64,000 nucleotides of DNA, from contig JBEULL010000004.1 of assembly GCA_041287365.1 (NCBI GenBank), positions 286,330-350,329 on the forward strand. The letters are read 5' to 3'. This document shows positions 24,235-33,016 of this stretch, piece after piece. The DNA comes from JAQVIJ01 sp041287365. Lineage in GTDB: Bacteria; Desulfobacterota; Dissulfuribacteria; Dissulfuribacterales; DYLC01. The stretch's first letter is position 1; each line of letters opens with the position of its first letter. The translations under genes and the position numbers were made by a program. The notes under the pieces were generated by a model, which was not told the origin of the DNA, made no database searches, and saw only the letters and a list, made by a program, of their open reading frames with translations.

Positions 24235-25128
24235 TTATTCTTTTATGCGCCGTATGAGCTGATCGATGTGTAATGCAGGTCTGCTGAGAAATGGCGTAGG
24301 GTCAAAGGCTGGATCTTCTGGCAACACTCCAGTTGTTTCCAGCTCCTTCAATTCCATCCGTATCTCCAGAGGGAACCCTGTCAATTTCAATGTGATATCG
24401 GTTGGATAAGGATATCCGTTTTGAATTGCCTGCGGCTTTCTGTAAAATACCTCCATGTCTTTCAAACCTAAATACGCTGGAGCCATGGTACCGGAGTCCA
24501 CAGCCCAGAGACCTGTCAGGCCGCTCGTGTCCCTGTAGCCGTTGTTGCAGAATATGGTATTGCAAAGCAGGGTGTCTTGCGGCATCTGTTGTAGCAATGA
24601 GTCCATTTGGCGGTTGCAGGATATTGCCTGAGTATCACATCGAGTCGATGCCTCCCAGGGGGACAGGGCGAGCCGTATCTCTGTGGCCAGCAGGCGCATG
24701 TCCTGTCCCTTGAGGCCATGTTCGCTGTTCGCCCAATAGACTATGCCCTCGGATGGCAGTGAAAGATAGACGTTTCCACCCATCGCCAGATAATCGAAGA
24801 TGGGTATGCCGAGGGCGCCTATGCCCGTAAGTCTCATGTTCAAGGAGTTTGGTGTCTTGGCCCAGGTCAGGACGGCTCTGAATTTGGGCTGAGGACGGTT
24901 TTTGAGTATGATCTGGGCGATGACTTGAGAGCGCATGCCGGCTGGTTCAGTCTTCTCTTGCAGATTGTTTGTGAGAGTGGTCGATACGCCGGTAATGTGG
25001 GCTGGAGGCGCCTCCTTGGCTGCACAACCATAAAGAAGCAGATAAGGACAGGCACAAAGGCAGGCGCAGAGCCTGAGTATGGTGACTAATATATTTATTG
25101 TTCTGGACATGTTATTTTTATAAGACAT
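24235..25128 (-). CDS. Outer-membrane-type lipoprotein (DUF4292/LolB-like)
   Basis: 297 residues from the chosen ATG. The N-terminal hydrophobic stretch ends in a lipobox, LLLYGC, so the mature protein would start at that cysteine. The body has alternating beta-strand pattern (AVLTWAKTPNSLNMRLTGIG, GGNVYLSLPSEGIVYW) resembling LolB or DUF4292 lipoprotein folds, and four further cysteines in the middle. ATGs at 25128 and 25110 are both possible; the longer reading from 25227 would run into the promoter region of the divergent gene. Partners are unknown. Confidence 0.65.
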   Translation of the reverse strand: MSYKNNMSRTINILVTILRLCACLCACPYLLLYGCAAKEAPPAHITGVSTTLTNNLQEKTEPAGMRSQVIAQIILKNRPQPKFRAVLTWAKTPNSLNMRLTGIGALGIPIFDYLAMGGNVYLSLPSEGIVYWANSEHGLKGQDMRLLATEIRLALSPWEASTRCDTQAISCNRQMDSLLQQMPQDTLLCNTIFCNNGYRDTSGLTGLWAVDSGTMAPAYLGLKDMEVFYRKPQAIQNGYPYPTDITLKLTGFPLEIRMELKELETTGVLPEDPAFDPTPFLSRPALHIDQLIRRIKE

Positions 25129-25211
25129 GGTGTAACGGTATGGCAGGGGTTCTTGAATGTGTCTGGAGTAATGGCTCTTCCCCCATCTTCTTTGTCGTAC
25201 AGGAGAAATAT

Positions 25212-25901
25212 ATGGATGATATCTCAAAGGCCCTGGCTTATCAAGTAAAAAGGGAGATGGCCGAGCAGTATTTTGGCGCCCGTAAGGTGATCGAGGAAGA
25301 TATCGAGGCCTTGAAGCAGGAGTATAAGGTCCTTCGAGATTTTTATGATCTCAGAATCGGAGTTGACCTGTTGCGTATCTATTCCATGTTGAAGGATAAA
25401 AAGCTGTCAGAGGGTTTTATGTCGGTTATCCACTGGCAGGGGCTTCCCTTTTACGATGATTATATGGTTGCATCAAAAAATATCGCCAGGCGTCTTCAGG
25501 AACCGGTGACCTCATGGGGTATCACGGCATTTTACCGGTTTTTCAATGAATTATGTAACGCTTATGAATTATTGAAAAAGGATGTTCAGGAGTACAACGA
25601 GCGGCTCGAAGGGCTATCAGATGAGGTAACGACCATAAACGAGGAGATAGCCCTTTTCGAGAGGAGATTTTCTCTGGACGAAATGATGAGTTTTTTGAGG
25701 ACAATGGACAGGGACCCTGCTTTGGAGGGTGTCCTCGGGCAGAATCTGGTAGCGGATTCAAGTGCAAGGGAAGATGGGTTGAGGCTTATCAAGCTGTCCG
25801 ATCCAAGGGAGCAACTGCCATCCGTCCCAGCACTGCCTGACCTGAGTTATATCAGGCACAGCTTGAAAGATATAGCGAGACAGGCATTCAGCAAGGCGTA
25901 G
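25212..25901 (+). CDS. Uncharacterised coiled-coil protein
   Basis: 229 residues, not recognised. The start at 25212 has AGGAG upstream. Residues 10-45 (VKREMAEQYFGARKVIEED and on) and 125-165 (ELLKKDVQEYNERLEGLSDE) are predicted coiled coils, with an aromatic-rich region between. There is no signal peptide or membrane segment, so it is probably cytoplasmic. It is divergent from the lipoprotein gene and convergent with rel. No function can be assigned from sequence. Confidence 0.75.
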   Translation: MDDISKALAYQVKREMAEQYFGARKVIEEDIEALKQEYKVLRDFYDLRIGVDLLRIYSMLKDKKLSEGFMSVIHWQGLPFYDDYMVASKNIARRLQEPVTSWGITAFYRFFNELCNAYELLKKDVQEYNERLEGLSDEVTTINEEIALFERRFSLDEMMSFLRTMDRDPALEGVLGQNLVADSSAREDGLRLIKLSDPREQLPSVPALPDLSYIRHSLKDIARQAFSKA

Positions 25902-25911
25902 TCCACCTACG

Positions 25912-25970
25912 TCGAGTTGGCGAAAAATTGAGCCGCAACAACAGCACCTGGCGAGTTTTGCGACGCCATC
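25912..25970 (-). repeat. Dispersed repeat, family A copy 2
   Basis: Read on the - strand it begins GATGGCGTCGCAAAACTCGC and continues CAGGTGCTGTTGTTGCGG. One base separates its head from the rel stop codon (25972-25974). The far end (TTTTTCGCCAACTCGA) is a decayed inverted copy of the head. Confidence 0.75.
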
Positions 25971-25971
25971 G

Positions 25972-28170
25972 TCATTTGCTGGCCCTCATTACTCGAATCA
26001 CTCCATCACATTTTTTTATGGCTGCGAAGAGGTTTTGCAGATGGCTGTTGTCCGTTATTTCCAGCAAAAAATGAAAGACCGCTGTCTGATCCGGGTTTGT
26101 GGTGACACGTCCATCCAGGATGTTGGTGTTGGTGGCGCTTATGGCGTTGCTGATGGTGGCGAGCATGCCTTGTTTGTCACGAGTGACCACTATTATGCGC
26201 GCCGGGTATTTTTGAGTCTTGTTTTTGACGGATGACCACGAGACATCGATCTTTCTGTCAGGGTCCATATTTTTTACGTTGGGGCAGGTGGTGCGATGAA
26301 TGGTCAAACCCCTGCCGCGTGTGATGTAGCCGATGATTTCATCGTTGGGAATTGGGTTGCAGCACCTGCCCAGGTGAGTCATCACATCGTCCACGCCGTC
26401 GATTATGACGGCATTGCTTATCTTTTCTTTTGGGGTCTTTACACCAGACAGGCCTTCAGGGCCTTCGTATCTGGTCTCCTGCAAGTCTGTTTTTGCTGCT
26501 GACGGCTGTTCTCTGGTGTCTGCTGCGCCTTCTTTCAGGAGTTTTTTCACCACCTGCACAGCGGACAGCTTGCCTGTACCGATAGCCATGAACAGATCGT
26601 CCGGTGTCTTTACCGATACAGCCGAGAATGCCCTGGACAGTTCGTCCCATTGTCTTTTTAGAACATCGTTCAGGTCAAGCCGGTGTTTTTTGAATTCCTT
26701 TGAACAGATCTCCTTGCCAATGGTGATGCTCTTTTCCTTTTCTTCCTGTTTGAGCCAGTTATGAATGCGAGTGACCGCCTTGCTGGTCTTTACGAATTTG
26801 AGCCAATCCCTGCTGGGCTTGTGATGCGGAGAGGTTATTATGTCGATGATATCGCCGTTTTGCAGCTCGTGTTTGAGTGGAACGAGTTGTCCGTTGACTC
26901 TTGCTCCGGCACAGTGGTGGCCGATGTCAGTGTGAATGGCGTAGGCGAAGTCAACTGGCGTGGCGCCTTTCGGCAGCTCCTTGACATCGCCCTTGGGAGT
27001 GAAGACCCAGATGGCATTGGGAAACAGGTCCATCTTTACGGATTCCATGAATTCCTTGGGGTCATGCAGTTCCTGCTGCCATTCCATGAGCTGTTCCAGC
27101 CACTCGAATGCCTTCTGTTTTTCTTTGGTGACGATGTTGCCTTCTTTATAAAGCCAGTGTGCCGCTATACCTTCACGCGCCACCAGATCCATCTCTTCCG
27201 TGCGTATCTGTATCTCCATTCGGTCACCGTCAGGGCCTATAACCGTTGTGTGAAGGGATTGATAGCCATTGGCCTTTGGCAGGCTGATATAGTCTTTGAA
27301 TCTGCCTGGTATGGGTTTCCATAAGGAATGCACGATGCCAAGGGCCTCGTAACATTCTTTGGTATTTTTGAGAATGATTCGAAAGGCTATGAGATCGTAT
27401 ATCTGATCCAGCGGAAGCTGACGTTGTTGCATCTTGCGAAAGATGCTGTAAAGATGTTTTGGTCTTCCCAAGACCTTGCACGAAAAGCCATATTCCCCCA
27501 TTTTTTGGGCCAGAAAGTCCTTTATCTCTTCTATATAGGTATTTTTTTGCCCGAGTTTCTGCTCGATGGTCTCTTTCAGCTCCTTGTACTCAACGGGGTA
27601 CAGATACATGAAGGAGAGGTCTTCCAGCTCCCGCTTGATCCAGTCTATGCCCAGCCTGCTGGCCAGAGGTGCATAGATGTCCATGGTTTCTCGAGCTATC
27701 AGCATCTGTTTTTCAGGTTTTTGATGCTCAAGAGTGCGCATGTTGTGCAGCCGGTCGGCAAGTTTCACCAGAATGACTCGAATGTCCCTGGACATGGCCA
27801 GAATCATCTTGCGAATGTTTTCTGCCTGTTTCTGGAGCTTGGTCTCGAAATGTATCTTGGAGAGCTTGGTGACACCGTCAACGATTAAAGCCACATCCTC
27901 GCCGAACATGTCTTCCAGGTCTTTCAGGGTGGTCAGGGTATCCTCGATGGTGTCGTGCAGCAGACCTGCGGCTATGCTGGCTGTGTCGAGTTTCATCTGG
28001 GCGAGGATGTGGGCCACCTCAAGGGGGTGCGACAGGTAGGGCTCTCCTGAAAGCCGTTTCTGGCCTGCATGCACCTTGGCTGAATATACATAGGCCTTTT
28101 CCAAAAGCCCTGTGTTGGCGTCCGGCAGATAGGTGTGCAGTTGATCGAGTATGTCTGAAAAACGGATCAT
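25972..28170 (-). CDS. Bifunctional (p)ppGpp synthetase/hydrolase (Rel/SpoT)
   Basis: 732 residues, full length. The HD hydrolase domain is intact (YLSHPLEVAHIL, LLHDTIEDT), and the synthetase domain has YDLIAFRIIL and ANGYQSLHTTVIGP, so both activities are expected. TGS (IWVFTPKGDVKELPKGATPVDFAYAIHTDIG) and the C-terminal ACT domain (ARIIVVTRDKQGMLATISNAIS) follow. It is the long RSH enzyme that sets ppGpp level on starvation. proS starts upstream on the same strand with 19 bases between, so proS-rel is likely one transcript. A dispersed repeat starts one base after its stop. Confidence 0.95.
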   Translation of the reverse strand: MIRFSDILDQLHTYLPDANTGLLEKAYVYSAKVHAGQKRLSGEPYLSHPLEVAHILAQMKLDTASIAAGLLHDTIEDTLTTLKDLEDMFGEDVALIVDGVTKLSKIHFETKLQKQAENIRKMILAMSRDIRVILVKLADRLHNMRTLEHQKPEKQMLIARETMDIYAPLASRLGIDWIKRELEDLSFMYLYPVEYKELKETIEQKLGQKNTYIEEIKDFLAQKMGEYGFSCKVLGRPKHLYSIFRKMQQRQLPLDQIYDLIAFRIILKNTKECYEALGIVHSLWKPIPGRFKDYISLPKANGYQSLHTTVIGPDGDRMEIQIRTEEMDLVAREGIAAHWLYKEGNIVTKEKQKAFEWLEQLMEWQQELHDPKEFMESVKMDLFPNAIWVFTPKGDVKELPKGATPVDFAYAIHTDIGHHCAGARVNGQLVPLKHELQNGDIIDIITSPHHKPSRDWLKFVKTSKAVTRIHNWLKQEEKEKSITIGKEICSKEFKKHRLDLNDVLKRQWDELSRAFSAVSVKTPDDLFMAIGTGKLSAVQVVKKLLKEGAADTREQPSAAKTDLQETRYEGPEGLSGVKTPKEKISNAVIIDGVDDVMTHLGRCCNPIPNDEIIGYITRGRGLTIHRTTCPNVKNMDPDRKIDVSWSSVKNKTQKYPARIIVVTRDKQGMLATISNAISATNTNILDGRVTTNPDQTAVFHFLLEITDNSHLQNLFAAIKKCDGVIRVMRASK

Positions 28171-28189
28171 GGGCGGACTAAAAACATCG

Positions 28190-29893
28190 TCATGAACTCA
28201 GAAGTCGCAAGGTGGTTTCGATACATGATACAACGGGTACCGTGAGTTTTTTGTTGTCTTTGCGCAGACTCATCTCCACTATGCCGTCTTTTGCACCCTT
28301 GCCGACTACTATGCGAACAGGTATGCCGATGAGGTCGGCGTCCTTGAATTTGACCCCAGGCCGTTCGTCTCTGTCATCCAGCAGCACATCCAGCCCCTGC
28401 TCGAGCAGCCCCTTGTAAAGGCTTTCGGCCGTTTGCACCATCTGAGTGTCCCTCGGATTGATCAAGATTATGAGACACGAAAACGGGGCCACTGGTGCAG
28501 GAAAAACGATGCCGTTTTCGTCGTGATTCTGCTCTATGCAGGCGGCCACCGTCCTGCCGATGCCGATGCCGTAACAGCCCATGATCATCGGGTGTTCCAT
28601 GCCCTTGTCATCGGTGAAACAGGCGTTCATGGCCTTGCTGTATTTAATGCCCAGTTTGAATACATGGCCCACCTCTATGCCCCGGCGGATTTCGATGGTA
28701 CCGCCGCATCTGGGGCAGGGGTCTTTTTCCGTGATGATGCGCAGGTCTGTGGTGGCAGGTAGGGTCAGGTCGCGGTTCCAGTTGATGCCTATGAGGTGTT
28801 TTTCAAAGGCGTTTGCGCCCGCTACGAAATTCTGAAGGGTTGTTACGCTATGGTCGGCTGCTAGTGTATAGCTACCTCTGAGTCCTATGGGGCCTGCAAA
28901 ACCCACCGGAGAGCCTGTGACAGCCATCACCTCTTCGTCTGTGGCCATGCGCAATTCGTCTATCCCCAGATGTCTTTGCAGTTTTACCTCGTTTATGCTG
29001 TAATCCCCTCGAATCAGGGCCACCACTGCACCCTTTTCGCTCATATAAACGAGGGTCTTTAAGACCTGTTCAGGGCCTTTGCCAAGAAATGCAGCGACCT
29101 CTTCCACAGAGCTCTTGTCCGGGGTCGAGACCTCACGTAGGGGTTCAAGCGGGGTGTTTGCATTCGTCTTCTCAGGTAGGCATGGCGCCAGTTCCACATT
29201 GGCCGCATATGAGCAGGCAGTGCAGCAGGCGATGGCATCCTCGCCTGCATCGGCCATTACCATGAATTCATGGGATGCATGGCCTCCAATGCTGCCTGTA
29301 TCCGCTTCCACCGGTCTGAAGTCCAGACCACAGCGTTCGAAGATGCGGTTATAGGCCTGATATGTGGCCTGATATGTCCTGCCCAAGTCTTCATCGTTTG
29401 TGTGAAAGCTGTAGCCGTCCTTCATGATGAATTCTCGGCTGCGCATCAGACCGAAGCGGGGCCGGATTTCGTCACGAAACTTGGTGTGAATCTGATACAG
29501 ATAGACAGGGAGTTCCCTGTATGACCTGACGAAGCCACGCACGATGTCTGTTATGACCTCTTCGTGCGTGGGGCCCAGACAGAAGGATTTGTCGTGTCTG
29601 TCCTTGAGGCGCAGAAGTTCTTTGCCGTAAAGCTCCCATCTGCCGCTTTCCTGCCAGAGTTCAGCGGGTTGCACCATGGGCAGTATGACCTCCTGTGCAC
29701 CGATGGCGTTCATCTCTTCTCTGACGATGGCCATGACCTTTTGAATGGAGCGAAGCCCTGTTGGCAGATAGGAGTAGAGGCCTGATGCCAGTTTGCGAAT
29801 CATGCCCGAGCGGAGCATGAGTTTGTGTGAAATGAGCTCGGCGTCCGCAGGGGTTTCTTTCAGGGTGTACAAAAACAGTTTGGAATATCTCAT
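28190..29893 (-). CDS. proS: Prolyl-tRNA synthetase
   Basis: 567 residues, the bacterial-type enzyme with the insertion (editing) domain between motifs 2 and 3. LPTGLRSIQKVMAIVREEMN (motif 1 region), FRDEIRPRFGLMRSREFIMKD (motif 2, shown here over two overlapping pieces) and GCYGIGIGRTVAACIEQ (motif 3) are in order, followed by the anticodon-binding domain. It charges tRNA-Pro in the cytoplasm. It is the first gene of a proS-rel pair and divergent from tatD. Confidence 0.96.
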   Translation of the reverse strand: MRYSKLFLYTLKETPADAELISHKLMLRSGMIRKLASGLYSYLPTGLRSIQKVMAIVREEMNAIGAQEVILPMVQPAELWQESGRWELYGKELLRLKDRHDKSFCLGPTHEEVITDIVRGFVRSYRELPVYLYQIHTKFRDEIRPRFGLMRSREFIMKDGYSFHTNDEDLGRTYQATYQAYNRIFERCGLDFRPVEADTGSIGGHASHEFMVMADAGEDAIACCTACSYAANVELAPCLPEKTNANTPLEPLREVSTPDKSSVEEVAAFLGKGPEQVLKTLVYMSEKGAVVALIRGDYSINEVKLQRHLGIDELRMATDEEVMAVTGSPVGFAGPIGLRGSYTLAADHSVTTLQNFVAGANAFEKHLIGINWNRDLTLPATTDLRIITEKDPCPRCGGTIEIRRGIEVGHVFKLGIKYSKAMNACFTDDKGMEHPMIMGCYGIGIGRTVAACIEQNHDENGIVFPAPVAPFSCLIILINPRDTQMVQTAESLYKGLLEQGLDVLLDDRDERPGVKFKDADLIGIPVRIVVGKGAKDGIVEMSLRKDNKKLTVPVVSCIETTLRLLSS

Positions 29894-29931
29894 AGCGCCC
29901 TTTCTTTTGATTAACAGTTCCTGTATCTTTT

Positions 29932-30034
29932 ACGGGAACCTCGAAGAATTGCCCTGTTGCCCACTGGCTGTGTTATTTGTCGGCTGAACATGCCTCGCCA
30001 GTGAACAAAAATTCTAATTTTTAGAGGTTCCCTT
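29932..30034. repeat. Inverted-repeat element, family B relative
   Basis: 103 bp with imperfect terminal inverted repeats: CGGGAACCTCGAAGAATT and AATTTTTAGAGGTTCCC. The arm layout (AAGG.., a G/C block, then AAAAATT) matches the 20711 and 63171 elements, but the interior is shorter and only the ends are clearly related. It lies in the 196-base space between proS and tatD and may hold their promoters. Confidence 0.55.
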
Positions 30035-30089
30035 AATTGCGTAAATGACAACTATATATCAGAATAAAAGAATCAGAAAGGTCAAAACA

Positions 30090-30881
30090 TTGCGATTCAT
30101 AGATTCACATGCGCATCTGGATATGCAACCTTTGCTGGATAGCCTGTCGAATGTGATGCACAGGGCGGCTGCCAATGGAGTGGAACAGGTTATGACCATA
30201 GGTGTTGACCTGCTCAGCTCGCAAAAGGCCATGGAACTAGCTGCTATGTGGCCCCAGGTCTTTTGCGCCGTCGGCATACATCCCCACGATGCCGCTCGAA
30301 TACCTTCTTTTGAATGGCTGCAAAATCAGTTGAATGCCATTCGATTGCAGGACACCTCGAACAAAATAAAGGCCATTGGAGAGACAGGCCTGGACTTCGC
30401 CAAGGAGTATTCACCTCGTGCAGAGCAGTTTCATGCCTTTCGGTGGCATCTGGAACTTGCCCTGGAGTGGGGGCTGCCGGTGGTGGTTCACGACAGGGAG
30501 GCTCATGGACAGACCCTCGATGTGTTGGCGGAGTACGCAGCCAGGGGTTTGACGGGTGTTCTTCACTGTTTTTCAGGAGACACGGAGATGGCGAGGCGTG
30601 TGCTGGACATGGGATTTCATGTCTCTGTATCCGGTGTGGTTACATTTTCAAAGGCCGATGTGCTGAGAGAAGCGGTCCGATTCACGCCCCTTGACAGATT
30701 GCTCATAGAGACGGATTCGCCGTTTCTGGCCCCTGTGCCATATCGGGGCAAGACCAACGAACCCGGGTATGTAAGATATGTAGCAGAAGAGATCGCAAGG
30801 CTCAAATGTTTGACATTAGAGGAGGTGGCCTCATGCACCACACGAAATGCACAGGCCCTTTTCGCGCTGCCGTCCCTTTGA
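30090..30881 (+). CDS. TatD-family metal-dependent DNase
   Basis: 263 residues from the TTG at 30090, which has AAAGG eight bases upstream; an ATG at 30045 has no ribosome-binding site. TIM-barrel metal motifs are present: FIDSHAHLD, VGIHPHDA, GETGLDF, HDREAH and LIETDSPFLAPVPYRGK. TatD enzymes are 3'-5' exonucleases or deoxyribonucleases in DNA repair and processing. Its end overlaps the maf gene by 49 bases. Confidence 0.9.
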   Translation: MRFIDSHAHLDMQPLLDSLSNVMHRAAANGVEQVMTIGVDLLSSQKAMELAAMWPQVFCAVGIHPHDAARIPSFEWLQNQLNAIRLQDTSNKIKAIGETGLDFAKEYSPRAEQFHAFRWHLELALEWGLPVVVHDREAHGQTLDVLAEYAARGLTGVLHCFSGDTEMARRVLDMGFHVSVSGVVTFSKADVLREAVRFTPLDRLLIETDSPFLAPVPYRGKTNEPGYVRYVAEEIARLKCLTLEEVASCTTRNAQALFALPSL

Positions 30882-31450
30882 TTCTGGCATCCTCCTCCCC
30901 TCGCAGACAGGAGATGTTGCGGGCCTTGGGCATGGAGTTTCGAATCGTTCCTGCCAATGACCTTGAACCATTGCCCCTGGTGGGTGAGGATCCTGCGGCA
31001 TATGCCGTTAGAGTGGCCAGGAAAAAGGCGGAGAAGGTGGCGGAAAATGCCTTTTCAGGCGCTGTTATTTTGGCTGCCGATACGATAGTTGTATTGAAGG
31101 AAGAGATATTCGGTAAACCTGATAGCCCAGAACACGCCTTTTCCATGCTTTCGAAGTTGATTGGTAACACACATCGAGTCATAACCGGTTGTTGTATTCT
31201 GCAGCCGTCTTCAGGCAGGGTGGAGGATTTTTTTGTGATCAGCGAGGTGCATATGGGTTTTTTCTCTCATGATATATTAAAAAAATACATCGCCACAGGA
31301 GAACCCATGGACAAGGCAGGCGCCTATGCGGTGCAGGGTGCGGGCATGTTTCTGGTGCAGCAGATACATGGTTCTGTCAGTAATGTGATAGGGCTTCCTA
31401 TCACGGAAACTGTGCAGAGACTGATAGAACTGGGCGTCATTCAGGTATAG
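30833..31450 (+). CDS. Maf-family nucleoside triphosphate pyrophosphatase
   Basis: 205 residues. LILASSSPRRQEMLRALG is the Maf signature, and AADTIVVL plus VITGCCILQP follow in order. The ATG at 30833 has AGGAGG seven bases upstream, inside the tatD coding region; the longer form from 30806 has no such site. Maf enzymes hydrolyse non-canonical or ordinary NTPs to NMPs. tatD, maf, yggS and queD are close together on one strand and likely cotranscribed. Confidence 0.93.
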   Translation: MHHTKCTGPFRAAVPLILASSSPRRQEMLRALGMEFRIVPANDLEPLPLVGEDPAAYAVRVARKKAEKVAENAFSGAVILAADTIVVLKEEIFGKPDSPEHAFSMLSKLIGNTHRVITGCCILQPSSGRVEDFFVISEVHMGFFSHDILKKYIATGEPMDKAGAYAVQGAGMFLVQQIHGSVSNVIGLPITETVQRLIELGVIQV

Positions 31451-31455
31451 CTGTT

Positions 31456-32166
31456 ATGATAGCGGAAAGATTGAATGAGGTCAGAGAGGGAATACGTCGG
31501 GCTGCGCTAAGGGCGGGCCGAATGACTGACGATGTGCGTCTGATGGCTGTCACCAAGGGTGTATCTGCAAACCGAATAGTAGAGGCAGTTCAGGCTGGCC
31601 AGTTTCTGTTCGGTGAAAACTATGTGCAGGAGTGCTGTGCAAAGATCGAGGAGGTCAGAAGGCTTCTTGCGGATGACACTCTATTTTCACGCATTGAATG
31701 GCATTTTATAGGTCATCTACAGACCAACAAGGCCAAGTTGGTGGCAGGCAGGTTTCATTGTCTGGAAACGCTGGACAGCCTGGAGCTGGCCCGCGGCCTG
31801 AACCGCAGGTGTGAGGCCGTAGGTGTTCATATGAATGTCTTGATTCAGGTGAATGTGGGAAGCGATCCCGCCAAAAGCGGTATTTCTCCTGCAACTGTGC
31901 AGGATTTTCTGCGGACATTTCAGCCGTTTTCCAATCTTTTTGTCAGGGGGTTCATGACTATTACACCATACTCTGAGGACTTGAATCAAGTTAGATTGTG
32001 GTATAGGGCGTTGAGGCACTTGAGGGATAGAATGCAGGAAGAGTTTAACGAGTTGCAGCTGACGGAATTATCCATGGGCATGTCCCATGATTTTCCGGTG
32101 GCGGTAGAGGAAGGCGCAACCATCGTTCGTGTGGGAACTGCCATCTTTGGTGCAAGATCAAAATAA
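31456..32166 (+). CDS. YggS-family PLP homeostasis protein
   Basis: 236 residues; the PLP-binding YggS/PROSC barrel. The PLP lysine lies in VRLMAVTKGVS, with FGENYVQE, EWHFIGHLQTNKAK and LSMGMSHDFPVAVEEGAT as further family blocks. It has no known catalytic activity and is thought to keep PLP level in balance. It starts 5 bases after the maf stop. Confidence 0.94.
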   Translation: MIAERLNEVREGIRRAALRAGRMTDDVRLMAVTKGVSANRIVEAVQAGQFLFGENYVQECCAKIEEVRRLLADDTLFSRIEWHFIGHLQTNKAKLVAGRFHCLETLDSLELARGLNRRCEAVGVHMNVLIQVNVGSDPAKSGISPATVQDFLRTFQPFSNLFVRGFMTITPYSEDLNQVRLWYRALRHLRDRMQEEFNELQLTELSMGMSHDFPVAVEEGATIVRVGTAIFGARSK

Positions 32167-32176
32167 AGGAGTCGAT

Positions 32177-32551
32177 ATGTTTGAGATATTTGTTAGAACG
32201 CATTTTTCCGCGGCCCATTATCTTCGGGATTATCCGGGCAATTGTGAGCATCTGCACGGCCACAACTGGAATGTCGATGTCTTTGTAAAGGCCAACGAAC
32301 TGGATACCATAGACGTTGGTATCGACTTCAAAATCCTGAAGCGAGTGGTCAATGGTGTATTGGAAGAGCTGGATCACACCAATATCAACGACCATCCGGC
32401 GTTTCAGGGACAGAACCCCTCTTCGGAGCGCATCGCTCAATATATTTTCGATAGAGTGGAGCAGGAACTGGCCTCGCATACATCTGTTCGAGTCTCGAAG
32501 GTGGTTGTCTGTGAAACGCAGAATTCCGGCGTGGTCTATACGAAGGATTGA
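32177..32551 (+). CDS. queD: 6-carboxytetrahydropterin synthase (QueD-like)
   Basis: 124 residues, the normal size. Zinc histidines and the catalytic cysteine appear in FSAAHYLRD and GNCEHLHGHNW; DHTNIND and PSSERIAQYIF complete the site. The enzyme converts dihydroneopterin triphosphate to 6-carboxytetrahydropterin in queuosine synthesis. AAAGGAG precedes the ATG. No queC or queE is in the window. A dispersed repeat begins 7 bases after the stop. Confidence 0.92.
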   Translation: MFEIFVRTHFSAAHYLRDYPGNCEHLHGHNWNVDVFVKANELDTIDVGIDFKILKRVVNGVLEELDHTNINDHPAFQGQNPSSERIAQYIFDRVEQELASHTSVRVSKVVVCETQNSGVVYTKD

Positions 32552-32558
32552 AAAAGCT

Positions 32559-32630
32559 GATGGCGTCGCAAAAATTCGCCAACTGCTGTATTGCACTGCA
32601 TTCATCGTCACTGTGGCGTGCCTTAGTCGT
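32559..32630 (+). repeat. Dispersed repeat, family A copy 3
   Basis: Begins GATGGCGTCGCAAAAATTCG and continues CCAACTGCTGTATTGCACTG, then GTCACTGTGGCGTGCCTTAG, matching the copy at 47638-47764 over most of this length. It starts 7 bases after the queD stop codon, in the same orientation as queD. The right end is not clear. Confidence 0.75.
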
Positions 32631-32773
32631 TTTTGAAAAGCTACATAGCCTGCTGAACGTACTATAAATTTAGGCAAATATGCTGTGTAAAATATAGGCT
32701 TTTTCCTTTAATTTCATGAATAACCGATGCCATTGCCTTGCCCCATCAAACCCGTGAGGCACTACTTTAATTT

Positions 32774-32944
32774 ATGAATAAAGATGTCTCATTTTCATTG
32801 ACAGGTTCCGGGGTGATTACGCTGGCAGAGGGCATAGAAACATTAGAAGAATTTAATGCGATAAAAGAGTTGGGAGTAGAATTGGCTCAAGGATATCTTT
32901 TAGGCAAAACATCAAAAATATTAAAATGGGAGATATATTTTTGA
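32774..32944 (+). pseudogene. C-terminal remnant of an EAL-domain protein
   Basis: 56 codons from ATG to TGA. VITLAEGIETLEEFNAIKEL and GVELAQGYLLGKT are the last two conserved blocks of EAL-type c-di-GMP phosphodiesterases (AEGIE(T/N) and QGY(L/Y)); the catalytic EAL part is absent. No matching upstream fragment was found in the preceding 220 bases, which hold a dispersed repeat. The surroundings are AT-rich. It is most likely the decayed tail of a lost gene. Confidence 0.75.
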
Positions 32945-33016
32945 GCGGCTGTCATTGCGAGTGGTCCATGATCAGTCCGTGTAGGGTGCACAAAACGGTC
33001 TGCTGATTTGAGTCTG

